DNA of 64,000 bases, taken from positions 46,102,497-46,166,496 of the forward strand of contig JALGQZ010000002.1 in NCBI GenBank assembly GCA_023105745.1, read 5' to 3'. Numbering within the stretch: the first letter of the stretch is position 1; each line of letters begins with the position of its first letter. The position numbers were made by a program, and so were the translations under genes. Below, piece by piece: positions 24,682 to 36,600 of the stretch. The DNA comes from Austropuccinia psidii (taxonomy: Eukaryota; Basidiomycota; Pucciniomycetes; Pucciniales; Sphaerophragmiaceae). Below the pieces are notes generated by a model that did not search any database, was not told where the DNA came from, and saw nothing but the letters and a program-made list of their open reading frames with translations.

Positions 24682-25232
24682 TCATTTTGAACTCGTGATC
24701 AGCATGCTAAAGTAGAGAAAGGTGAAGGTCAGAGGAACGTCCATAAAAGCTTTGAGCGCCAAGAGCAGAGCAAAAACAAGTACTTTTGACGGGTAAGATT
24801 GTTAACATAAGTTTGTAACATTTCATTTTCGGCTTTTTTTCGGTCACATTCTACCTGAACTTCATCGATGCGCTCCAAAACAGCTAAGAATTGATGGTAG
24901 GTTACATGAGCACGGCTAGCGCTTGGGCGGGAAGGACAAGACCTTGCGTTTATTGTTAGCGGACTCACTTTTCAAATCATCCTGCAAGGTAGTGATTTTT
25001 CTAGGCAAGACAGAAAAGCACAAGTTGAGTATAAAAATTCCAGCCTTAAGAAATAAGCGAAAAAGACCGTCTTGAGATAAAAGATGCGAAAAAGCTTGTA
25101 GAAAACTGAGACATACTTGATCAAAGTGCTGCGTTGCATGGCTATTGAGACGACATCGCTGTCTGCAGCTTCATCAAGTGATGGAATCGGCGTGGTCGAC
25201 CAATCAGTGGAGCCAAGATCGCCTTCGTCCAT
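24682..25232 (-). CDS. Short coiled-coil protein, SCOC/DUF2205-like (four exons, 90 aa)
   Basis: Exons (minus strand): 25232-25117, 25000-24969, 24883-24784 and 24706-24682. Introns are 116, 85 and 77 bp, each with GT...AG ends (GTATGT, GTGAGT, GTACTT donors; GCCTAG, TCTTAG, TTTAG acceptors). The joined frame is open for 90 codons and ends in TGA. The first ~35 residues are acidic and Ser/Thr-rich. From residue ~38 a single amphipathic helix runs with heptad leucines and charged residues, containing LQDDL, VLERIDEVQVECDRKKAENE and LQTYVNNLTRQ. This matches the short coiled-coil proteins (human SCOC type; Golgi-associated, linked to Arl1 and autophagy), which are usually 80-120 residues. Assignment rests on pattern, not on a search. 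It is the only gene here that appears intact, and it lies in a CpG-richer island. ATG 25232 is the first start in the open frame. Confidence 0.6.
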
Positions 25233-25789
25233 ATCTCAAAAGATGAATGTGTGATATCCCAGGTCGTCGCAAAAAGCTCAGGCAGACGTTGCAGAAGCAG
25301 CTGGCAAGTCTCGGTTGGCGGAGGAAGACGGTGACCCTCTTATACGTGGCGCATCTAAGGTTTGTTGACCGCATCAAGTGGACGTGCTGTGGCCTCAGCG
25401 CGGGATTGATTCAACTCATGTGGACAACCGCATCAGCTGAATTTATTTTGAATATGCATGTAGTTTCATCAGCTTCATCGTCCCCGACTGTGCTTATTAG
25501 ATAAATTTGATAAATCTCACAAGCTTCCTTTAGAACTGGTATTTTATAATTTTGAGTTTATAGATAAAATTACAATCATTCTTATTCTTTGAATACTGAT
25601 CAGCCAAACCAGGCAAAAGTCAAAGGAGATTTGATTTGATTCAACGCAATGGTTAGTCAGGAATTCATCCATTTTTCATACAAAGCTCACACAAAAAATC
25701 CTTTGTTTTTCATAAAGAGATGAATTTGTTGACTAATTTAATTAAATTCAAAGCTCCTAATTGCATAATAGCTGGAGTGTACAAAAATG
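25233..25789. other. 5' flank of the short coiled-coil gene
   Basis: The CpG-rich composition continues to about 25505, then drops to the AT-rich background. The first ~250 bases upstream of the start codon are the likely promoter. A plus-strand frame (25247-25504) is Arg/Leu-rich without motifs and is probably not a gene. Confidence 0.5.
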
Positions 25790-28700
25790 AATTAGAAATG
25801 CTGATACTTTAAGTGATGTAGGTGAAAATACTATCCTAGATGTAGCTGGCAGAAGTTTGGAGATTAACGAGTCTTCAATTGATCTGAATGGAGTAATGAA
25901 CACTAATAATGAAGCAGGGAATGGATTTTGAGAATTATAGGAATACTTAAAGTTAATTTATTCATTTGATGATGATGAAGTATCCATAACCATTACAGTG
26001 CATCTGAAATATGATTTAATATAATATTAGATCTTAGATCCAAAAGTAATTTTGGATTCTGAAAATAATCAATACAAACATACATATAAGTACAAAAATT
26101 GAGAATTGAAGATCAATATTGTTGAGTGAAATAGTGATAACCTGAACGGGAATTGGAAGACATGTAAAGGAAATTTGGTGGCATGGTATAAACAGCCCCC
26201 TGGGGACATATCCCAAGCTTATTGAAATCTTAATTTCTCAAGATTAAGCATGACTTCAGAAGAAGACAGTTTTTGGTGTGATGGAAGAGGTTATTCCTTT
26301 AATTTATTCACAATTGGGATCTTATATCAGGCTCTATATTAATTGGAACCGGGATGGAAATGGCCACAAAGAAAACCAATTTCATCTATGGTTACCACGT
26401 TCTATTATTTGTAATAAATGGAACTCATAAATGATTTTAATAAGCGTCTGACTCACAAAATCTTTCATCTTGAATTGATCTGTGGACATCAAAAGATATG
26501 ACTGGCTTCTATTTGGCTCTCGTAGTTAAGTACTTAAATCCAATAACTCTTGATTTTAATCAGAAACTACTCCTCTTTGAATAAATCATGTTATAAGATG
26601 GAAAAATTCTTCTCACCAAAACCTTTTGGGAAATTTTGAAAAAATGAGTAATATAATATTATTAATTCATGGGTGCTAATTCTTACACCAAAACCAAAAT
26701 GTCTTCTTTCTCAGAAACAAAATTCAAGACCATTGAAGAGCATTGGCCTCAATCAAATTGATTCAATTGCTGCTTCTACCACATGATGTCAATGGTGACC
26801 AAAGAGTTTCTAGATAAAATGAGCCAATTCATTCCTGATTATTACCAATATTGTAAGCATTATATCTCTTTTTAAGTGATGTTTCTAGGAACAGATTTTG
26901 ATGGTGATATCTCTGAAAACTCACCAAAAAGATAAGTTATTTAATCTTGTAAATTGAAATATCATATTGAGAAACTGATTCCATCATTTTGCGAATTATT
27001 ACGAATTTCAAAATTTGCCCATAATGTATCAGAAATAGACCACCAAAAATTATTTAGTAAGCTGGTATTGGAGACTCAACAGAAAATTATAAAAAATGCA
27101 GTTCCTGGACAAAGGAATCGTCATAATCCCGAATTAAAGGTATGATACTATCAAAGTCTGAATAAATATGATATGTCTTTGATCCTGTTTGCTTTTCAGA
27201 ACCTAAGTCTATTGTAAAATTGATTCACAAACCGCGTCCTTATATCACGGAGTAAAGCAAACAAGAGGAAATATCCATTAATATTTTTGTTATAACATTT
27301 CAGCTCAGATTTTTGCTAATTGTTATTTCCAATTCCAGATGAAGTTTTTTTTACAACAAATAAGATATATGAGATGATTTGAAATATCACTCCAACTTCA
27401 TATTTAACTAAGTAATGGTAAGACTTATTCTCTTACCAAATATTATTGATAAAAACTAAAGCTTATTTAGACAACATTGGACTTTCTGGAGAAGGCTTGA
27501 AAGGAGTTTCAGGAGAACTCACATTCACAAATGAATCTCTATTCCAATGTAAATTTCCGCTTGTTATAAATTAATTCACTAGTAAAAAATAGTTTTTGTA
27601 ATTCTCAAAATTCCTGTAAAGTGGGATCTTGGACATTGAAGAAGTATACTTAATTGTAACTTAAAAACAGAATTTCAGTCCCGGATAGCTGTATAAATTT
27701 ATAAAAAGGAGCTTTTCAAATAAAACTGGGGCTCTTAGTTAGGGGTCTTAATATTTCATCAAGGAATTAAAGGGTAATTATTATCGTAGGGAGATAGAGT
27801 CTGGTGATAAAGAGGAAAGTTATGTAAGAAATATTTGAAGAAAAGTAATCACCAAGATTCCTGAAATGAATTTATTACTCCAATACAAATTGGTACTAGT
27901 AGATTCAACACAAAACCAAAATGTATTAGTCTCAAGAAAGGCAAAGTTAACTCTTACATTCAGCGCTTCTATCCATAGATGAAAGCTTAAAATTTAGGGG
28001 CCAATTGGAAGGTCTTTAGCTTCATCAATTTCTTGAGAATTGATATCAACTATCTAATGTTATGTTATAAATAATCAAATTCAATATAGTAATTTAACAC
28101 TTCTAAGACAGATACCGTTAAAATATCTTACTATGAAATCCTCTTTGGAAACTGTAAAAAGGGTATTCTTAAAGAGTGGGATATTTTATTTCTCATTTCC
28201 TGGAGCTATTAGCACTAATACTAAACTAAATGATATAATAATTTTCTACAGTTGTTCAAGACTTCTTGGTTCTCTGAGCTATTGTTTAATAAGACTTTAT
28301 AGCTGAACTAGTTTTTTATTAAATGGGATTATGGCTAATTATATTATTCTCATTGGTAAAATAAATTATATTATTGGTAATTAACCCATAACAAAGAATT
28401 ATTGGTTGCTTCTTTACACATTAATGATGATAGAAACTTTAACTTAAATAGGATTCTCCACATATCCACTCACAGAAAAGTTGCTACGTAAAAAGATAGA
28501 AATCCTAAAGTGAACACTCGATTTTCACTCCAAAACAGTGTTTCTAGTTAGAAGAAAATTTTCATTGTTATCAGAAAAGTTGTGACGTAGAAAATGAAGG
28601 GAGTTTATGGGTCCTTTTATTTGTTAACATTGACTCTTATCACTTCTTATCTTAGCACAAAGGTAGGTGGGTACCAATCTGTTCCCTTTTTCTCCATCTT

Positions 28701-31236
28701 GTTAGGTTTAAGGTATTGATACCTTAAGTGCAAGTTTAATATTCATCAGTACCTATAAGTAATCAAAATATAATATCATCGTTGACTTTCTTAAAATAAA
28801 TTCAGTTTTATACCAATCTGTCACTATTTATCCAGACTTAAGGTATAAGTTATTGATACCTTACAGCTCAGATTTGTTTGGCTTATGTTCCCAAAAGAAT
28901 TAAATAGCTCTTCTTCAGTAGAAAATGTAATTCCTATACTTTGAGAGAAAAATTACTCCACATAGGATGCCTCTATAAGTACATAATTCCTTTGCACACG
29001 CTTCTTAGATTATGCGGATTGAAATAATTACCCACTATGTAAAACCAATCAAGGAATATTTGAGCCAATGCAGTAGCTTTCGGAAAATTCTTTGTTTAGA
29101 AAAAAAGAGCCTCTTGCGTAATTTGAAAATAATTCAACCACAAAAATTGAGCCAAGTTGTTAAACAGAGAAAGAAAAAAATACAAGATTTTTTATAAAAT
29201 ATTATGACATCTGATTATGAGTAAAGTCAGAGAAAACATGAAACCAAGATATTTTGAAATCTTTTTGACATCGACTTACTAGAGAAAAAATTGAACATAT
29301 TTTCTAGAGACATAAAAACACGGCTCATGAACATGGGTTCAGTAGAAATAAATATTAGTATTCCTACCAACCCCACAAAAATAGACATATCTGATGAGCT
29401 CCTTGCCAAAGAAAAGTTCAAGAAAAATATAATATGGGTAAGATAGTCACCAAAAGTTTGTTATGAGAAAAATCTACCACAAAATTTGATGTCTATCTCG
29501 AAAGTGTATGATCACATTCCATAAAGTAGTGGAGTACCACCTCACAGACCTAACATACATTTAAAAAGTGAGAATTCTTATTGAGGAAGATACTGGAACT
29601 TTTTCAAGGATGGTAAAAGAAATTCCCTGAATAATGATGGGAGCTTAATGGTGAAGAAAGAAACTCAAAAGAAAGGAATTGTAAAAACAAATATTCGAAA
29701 ATTGGAAAAATTTCAACAATCTTGGAAAGTGGAATAAAGAAAAGCAAGCTAGCTCAAATTAAATAAAGGTTTTTGAGGGAAAATAATCCTAATATGAGGA
29801 AAATTCTGTTGTCACATAATTAAAGGCCTATCTATTGAATAAAATATCCATGCTTTCTTCACACAATTTTGAGCCGGATGAACACAGCCATATGGTGGTA
29901 AGAGTCCATTTTTTCAGTAATAAAGAACAAATTACTTTTTTGTTGAGAAAGCTGATCATTAAAACATAGAGATTCTAGGAAGTGTAAATGTCTTGTTCCA
30001 ATAGATTTAAACAAATATCTCCCTTGAATGAGTTCATGTTCTAAGCTTGAAATAAGTTCTAATAAGTGTTTGAAAGTGGTATCAGGCTATATTCTAAATT
30101 TTGAGAAAAGAAAACGATAAATTTTCCATTAAAAAGGTTATATTATCTGGCATGAGTTTTACACCCATGTATAACACGTTCCAGTTTGATCTTGAAGCTA
30201 TCTGACCCATAAATAACAGATTTTGAATGAACAAGTCTTTTCTTGAGATCCTTCATAACAGGGATGGGCATCCACGTAATTTCATCCTGAAGAAAGTTTT
30301 CCCTGAAATAAAAGGTAGCATATTCTTCTTTGAATCACGTTTAAAGGGGAGCTCTCCCTGAGTTACATTGAAAAGAAGCTTCATGCTTAAAATTATCTCC
30401 GCAACACTGTGAAATCTAACCTATTGGAAAATTTTGGCCCCCAAAGAGGAGAAGGTGAAAACCATGGCATGGAACTAACCAACAATATAGGTTGATTCAA
30501 GAACATTTATATAATTTGAGCTGATATTCAAGAAATTTATTCTATACCCAAGTATCTTGATGAAGTCCAAAAAAGCATGGAAAAGCTGTCAGAGTCATTG
30601 TCAATTAAAATTTCTGTGAATAAATTTCCAATTAAGTTCAAAATCTCATAGAAAAGAGAGGTATAATAATGGAACTCACTGATCCATAATCACCTCAGAG
30701 AAACCCTGTTCTTGAGAGGGGAAACCCTCAATATACTAAAAAATAAACATAGTTTCTCTTCAAGGCCGTCCTTTCAGAAAATCTCTTGAGTGAGGAATGT
30801 GTAATTAGTATATCTCTAAAAAGAATCACTTCTCAATATTTTTGAGACTTTAAAACTCCTTTTGAAGCCCCAAATGGAAGACCTTTTGACCTATCTTGTA
30901 TCAAAACATGTGGTTTTCAATATTTTGTTAAAGTCTCTGGAAAAGAATTACTTTGTAGGGTCTTGTTGACTTGATGAGAAATTATCTTTCTAGGATATGA
31001 TGGGTCAAAGAATAAATGGATAGCAATGCTACCAAATTGAAAAATTGTACAAAGACATTATGTTTTCTGTAATGAAAATTAATTTTTATACAGAGAGGAA
31101 AATTGTAACAATGTCTAAAAAGGAAAAGAATTTTCTCATATTAAAAGAAAACGGGTGTTTCCAAAATAATGTCTCCCAATTAAACATAGATATTTCAGAA
31201 ATGAAAATAATACTACGGTACAATTTCCTTCCATGA
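25790..31236 (+). pseudogene. Long decayed coding-like region, unidentified
   Basis: Reading the plus strand piecewise gives many stretches of balanced, protein-like sequence broken by stops, frame changes and intron-like gaps. Examples: about 25796-25925 (LDVAGRSLEINESSIDLNG), 26700-26835 (KEFLDKMSQFIPDYYQY), 26954-27140 followed by a good 5' splice-like site, 27470-27540 (GLSGEGLKGVSGELTFTNES), 28100-28230, 29012-29197, 29270-29435 and 30420-31236 (YLDEVQKSMEKLSESLS; last open stretch 31045-31236). All lie on one strand over 5.4 kb and end 15 bases before element C's LTR. This suggests a large multi-exon gene in advanced decay. No domain was recognised, and transposon origin is possible. 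Confidence 0.35.
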
Positions 31237-31251
31237 AGGCTCCACCTAGTT

Positions 31252-32629
31252 TGTCAGCCTGTGACTCAAAACCAGAGCACAATCATGAAATCAAAATACC
31301 ATAAAGAAATGGTAGAGAAAAATTTTCACTAAAAAGTGACCTTAGCCAGAATAGCTCCAGAAGACAATCAAAAGTAATAGGAAAAGCCCTCTTTCCAAAT
31401 ATATAGCTCCAATAGCAATAGGATAAGGAAGGACAAAGTTATTCCAGCTCAAAACAAGAATTGAGCATAAAAACTAACTTTCAGCTCTCATATAAAATAT
31501 GGAGAACAAGGAATAAGCTCAGAAAATGGGTGTTTAAATTGAGGCTCTCAGTCAGGGATATCCAATGGTACCTGCCAAATGAAGCTAGAAGAAAACTAAC
31601 AAAGTTCTGGACAAATACAAGCAGAGGAAGGGTACACAAAATATTAACCTCTCATCTAGCTTCTACAGTTTTAGGGTGAAATACCCAAAAGTGGGGTCTT
31701 TTTACAAAGAGAAATATCCAAGATTTATGATGTTAATGTCCATATTCTTTCACCACCCCTAGAACAAACGCTATTAAAATATAATAACTTGATACAGGTT
31801 CTAGCAAAAACCAAAATTCAAATAATGGAATTTAAAGCCTGTATAATTTTGCCATTTTTTATTTTAGAAAAACCAAGGAATTGGACACTGCATAGATCTT
31901 ATCAAGGGCTACAAATTGAACCACTTTTGAGCCCTCTATCTTTAAAACTGGTAACGTTATAGTAGTTTCAAGGTCAAAATACCACAATATTGGAAAAAAA
32001 CCAATACTGTGAGATACTATTGCACAACTATGAAAATGAGATTTCAAACTGACAAAAAGGATTTTTGATACTTCAATACCTAATAATATGAATAATGTGG
32101 GGCCCACTGATGTGTTCTCTACAGCTCTATATGTGTCTAGCCTGTCACAACACACCTGTAAGGACCCCATATTGGGGAAAAGAGACCAGATGTGGTTTCA
32201 AAGCCAAATCTGAGCACAATAAAGTGCATGAAAGGATGTGTAGGCCACAATTCTACCCTTCAGGGTGAAAAAATCTTCACTCTTTCTACATGGTAGGGAC
32301 CAGAGGTCCCCCCACCCACTTTTCATAATAAAAAGGGACCTTCCTCTGCCCAAAAGTGGAATCCCTATCCTTCTCTTGAATTCCTATGTAGTAATATTAT
32401 TAAAAACAATAATAATGTTTTAAAATAATCAAGCTATAACTTGAATTAAAATTATTTTGATATTTATTATAATTAGTCAATTGATCAGCATTGAACCACA
32501 GGTTGTAAGCAGAATTCACTATCACTATATATATAGTAAAATACTTATAGTCTCTAAAATTACATTTATTACCATGTCACTATCATGGTTCTACTTCTTC
32601 AACTACTATTACATAGAGTAATTCTGACC
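31252..32629 (+). repeat. 5' LTR of element C (1378 bp)
   Basis: It starts TGTCAGCCTGTGACTC, the same as the starts at 41421 and (reverse) 51300, and ends CTGACC just before the primer binding site. A TATA-like AATAAAAAGG lies near 32325. The decay is heavy compared with element D's LTR. Confidence 0.85.
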
Positions 32630-32632
32630 TTT

Positions 32633-32650
32633 TGGGGGCCTGGCCATGGC
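32633..32650 (+). other. Primer binding site of element C
   Basis: TGGGGGCCTGGCCATGG begins three bases after the LTR end and matches the site in element D (TGGGGGCCTGGCTGTG). Confidence 0.7.
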
Positions 32651-33245
32651 TTTTTGCACTATTTAGGACTTTTTGAGGTGCAAAAAGTGTGTTCTTCCTT
32701 CCTTTTTTCTATTTAATTAATCATAATTATTTTCAGCAAAAAAATGCCTTGAATGAAAGATAATAATATATCATATATCATATATTACTGTCTTTTACAA
32801 TGGTACATAGCCTTGTATAACTGTTCTTTCTTGATATTTTGATCTAATTAATTAAAAATTTAATCAGAACCAATACATTTGGGCGTATTTTGATATTAAA
32901 TGATGTACCCAAACTAATATTATTTGTAGTTAAAAAGAAAACCCCTGTAATGTGAATAAAAGCTTCATAGGGCATGGCTAACTACATTGATAGGCTCAGG
33001 TATTTATTTTATAGCACTTTATAAGACTATTTTGTTGGTTAAAGAATAATCCATGAGATATTTGAGCTACAGTAGTAACTCATACATCTTCCAAACAGTA
33101 TTTTTGAGGTGGTCTTGACAAATTCAATTTTAAGTTGTATTAAAATGGAATTACACACCCATATTTTGTATCAGAGTCCATTTTTTGACATGAAGAAGAG
33201 TTATAAAAGTCTCAACTAAAATTAAGCCTTCAATCTCTATTTCAG

Positions 33246-33544
33246 TGGAAGAAACCTTCATCCCACAAGACAATCACAGAGAAACCCAAGTGCAACACCA
33301 CCAGATACAGAAAAGGGGAAGAAGGCCAAAGGAAATAGGAACAGTATAATCCTTATATCCACAAAGAAGTGGAAACCTATTGCCACCCAAAGGACTAAGA
33401 AACCACCTACTTCTGTATCCACCCAAGGGAAACCAGCTTTAGATACTTGTGAAGGGAAAATAACAATCATTAACCCAGTTGTAGCTTCTAAAGACAAATT
33501 TACAAAAGAAGTAGACCAAAAGCTTGTGAGAGATGCAGTCAAAG
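33246..33544 (+). pseudogene. Leader exon upstream of gag, element C
   Basis: The exon follows an acceptor-like CTATTTCAG and ends at CAAAG/GTAAAT. It codes, with one internal frame change, for a peptide matching element D's leader exon: EETFIP near the start, later KKWKPIATQR and GKITIINPVV. Lengths are 299 and 300 bases in the two copies. The upstream donor that would define the leader intron reads GTGTGT here (near 32690) instead of D's GTGAGT, so splicing in this copy may be lost. Confidence 0.55.
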
Positions 33545-33595
33545 GTAAATAATTTAAGAAAAAAAAGTTTTTCACTTCTTTCTCCTACTGATATT

Positions 33596-36500
33596 ATGTC
33601 AAATGTACATCTGAGAGACCATGGAAGCCCAAGGAGCCAGAAAGAGGAAGAATCAGACCTGTTCAGAACCAGAAGATCAGGGATTAGAAACTATAGTGTT
33701 TGGAAGGGCACTCAGTCAAATAATTCCCACCCTGCAATTTACCTTCCAATTAAGCAAGAACATCAAAAAAGAGGACTGGAAGGATATGGATTAATTTCTT
33801 CATCTGCAATGAATACTCAAGGACCTGTCCCAATGGAGAATGGGAAACAAGAGTTTCAACCTAGCATTACACTGGGAAGAACCTGTAGCAAGGTGCCAGA
33901 AGATATGCCTCAGAAAGATACCCTTCAAGGACCTCATGGAAATAACCAAAGGGTGGAATCCCAACAGGAAGTTAGAATTCCGGAGGAAAGGAAATTCAGG
34001 ATAAGGAAGAATCAAGCCACTATCCAAGCTATTGAAGAAAAATGAGGACAGAAAGAGAATACTCCAATTCCTTCAGGCTCACAAGGAGTGGTAAAAAAAC
34101 TCAATTCACCAGTGGCTCACACCACTCAGAATCTAACAAACCAGTGGCCAAGAGTCACCATTCTTCACAATTCCAGGTAGTTTCCAGGAGAAGACAAGTA
34201 TCAAAAGGCATGAACAAGAATTCTTTCCACCAGAGAAAGAAAAAGTCAGACCCCATGAGCCACAAGTTTTTTTACTTACTGAAAGAAGTTCACAAGAGAG
34301 AAAAATAGTTGTAAATACTCCTAGTAGAATAACTAGTCCCACCATTAGAAATGAAATTCCCCTCAGAAGGAATGCAGTGTTTTCACACATTAGAGTAATA
34401 TAAAGAGAAATTAGCTGTGGTTAAAAATTTCACAGCTTTCAGAACAAACTCAAAAATATTTCGAAAGACTAAATGAGAGTATCTGCAGGTTAAAAGAGGT
34501 AACCACCCTGAAAACTAAAGCATTCACACTATTCAAGAGGAGTATATTAAATTAAATAAATCCTCAGAGGAGACCAAAAGAAGAATAAACCAAGTCCTAG
34601 AGGAGAAAAATAACTCCAAAAGGGACCTGAAATGTATTAAAAAACCAGTGGAAGACCTGGATCAAGACATGAAAAAGCTGTGTAATGTCTACAATAACAT
34701 ATACTCACAAACACAGGCCAATGTCTCCATAGCATACCTGGACCATGCCAACAGGATGAAATTATACCAAATGCCCTACTGGAAATTAAGAAGAGATCTT
34801 CATCACTATAAAAAGATGGAGAAAAAATGACTTATTAAAATAAGGAAGCAGTGAATCAGATTCCAGAAGCCACAGCTGTCCGAATTTCTCTGGTTTAGGG
34901 TAATATGATCAAATGGAACTCATTGATTATATGGATGGACTCTCCATTAATGTACCAATAATAACAGACTCCTTTATAAGAGCTAGCATGAATACAAAAC
35001 TCAGAGGTCATGCTAGTACATGGTACACTCAAATGAAAGAAATCCATGGCAGAAGAAACTGGCCCTGGTGGAAAATCAAAACTATCCAAATATAAATTAA
35101 TGGCAAATGGATATGTAAAAGGACCATATCATTGAAAGTTTACAAATACTCAGTGGAAAAAGATCCATACAACTGGTGTATTAAACAGTCCAAGAGACTT
35201 AAAGCCATTGACACTCATATGAATACTCAAATAAGGAATAATAAACTCCTGATACAATTTTGAGGACAATTAGATAATGAAGTAAAATGTAGATGCAAAA
35301 AATACTGAACACTTGATGATATTGCCAATAACCCACAAAATGTAAGGAAAAGGACAAAAACTGGGAAATACTCCTTGTTTTGAATTAGTAGCTTTAGAGA
35401 TAAGAAACATTACAGGGATGAAAACAAGGATAAACCCAAAGCAATAATTGCAGATGTGCCCAAGAAGAAGAGATTCTACCATAATTGTGGAGTCACCAAC
35501 GAATATGAAAACAACTTCCCAAAGGCAAATAAAAACAGCTATTCCATTTAGGAAGTTCCAAGGGAAGAACTTTTCACAGAGGATTTAGACTCTGAAAAGT
35601 ATGGGAAATGAAATAAGAGAGACTTCTGAGGATGGAAATGTCCCAATAAAAGTACATCTGGTGGAGTAAAAAGAGGAAATAAAGTTGCAAATTAAAGACA
35701 TACAGTTGGAAGAAGGTCTAGCTTAAGGAAATACTAACAAGAGCATGTGAAAATATGCACAGGATGTACAAAAATTCTTTTCAAAACCCAAAAGCGGAAT
35801 GGAATACATCCATGGTACATCCACAAAGAAAACAGTGTGTTGATGATGCTCAACACTCTTTGATCATTGAAAGTAGAGAATACTGTTGAATAGTAGCTAA
35901 GGACTAATTTGAGAAACAATAATCCAATTGCAAAAAATAACTTTTTCCAACCAAGGCAAAAAAATTCAAGAGTGCATCAGGAAAGATGACATCAATGGAA
36001 AGTATTATTAAAGAGATAATTATCCCCCACAGAAAAGGAAATATCAGACTCAAACCAGAGTTTTTAGTGCTTTAAGATTCCCACATCCAGAAATTCATAC
36101 TTGGAACAAACCACCAAAACATGTATGGCATAGATATTCACAGTAGTAAGAACAAAACGTTATCATAGGTACAGAAAAGAAGAAGAAAATTTCTCTTAAC
36201 AGATACCAAACAAACCCCCAAGACCCTCTAGAAAAATTACTGAATTAATTCAAAGGAGGAAAAGATATTTTTAACCTCACAACTAATCAAAAAGTTGGTT
36301 TATGAAAAGTATTGAGAGAGAAAAAACCAGCCTTTGCCATAGGAAAAGAACCCTTAGGAAAAATTAGAGTTCATTATATAGAGTTATATCTAGATGTGGA
36401 AAAATCTTATCCACCCATGCTAAGGAGAGCTCTATATCCAGATATCCTGGAAGCCCAGAAAATATTTAAAATCATGTCAATAAAATAATTGAAATGATGT

Positions 36501-36600
36501 GATCAGAAAACATTGACAAAATGAGATTGTGGAAGTTACCACACCAGTCCTAATAACTTTGTATAATGCAAAATACATATTATGTCGGGATTTCAGATCA
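33596..36600 (+). pseudogene. Element C gag, nucleocapsid and protease
   Basis: The ATG at 33596 opens a 150-codon stretch that matches D's gag start (VHLRDHGSPRS, RGLEGYG). Later pieces are in other frames: a coiled-coil region (about 34560-34830), capsid (about 34900-35250, EIHGRRNWPWWK), a ruined zinc knuckle near 35470 (first and last Cys replaced) and a protease whose DSGA box reads ESRE (near 35868). The overlapping second frame is visible around 33616-33790 (EDWKDMD then a stop) and 34120-34308 (VVSRRRQVSKGMNK). Confidence 0.8.

Noticed and set aside
25247..25504. 85-codon plus-strand frame beside the coiled-coil gene
   Set aside because: No motif, and it lies in the probable promoter. 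Long frames are expected by chance in CpG-rich, less AT-rich sequence.
25790..31236. Interpretation as an integrated virus
   Set aside because: No polymerase, capsid or other hallmark motif could be recognised, and the intron-like gaps fit a nuclear gene better.
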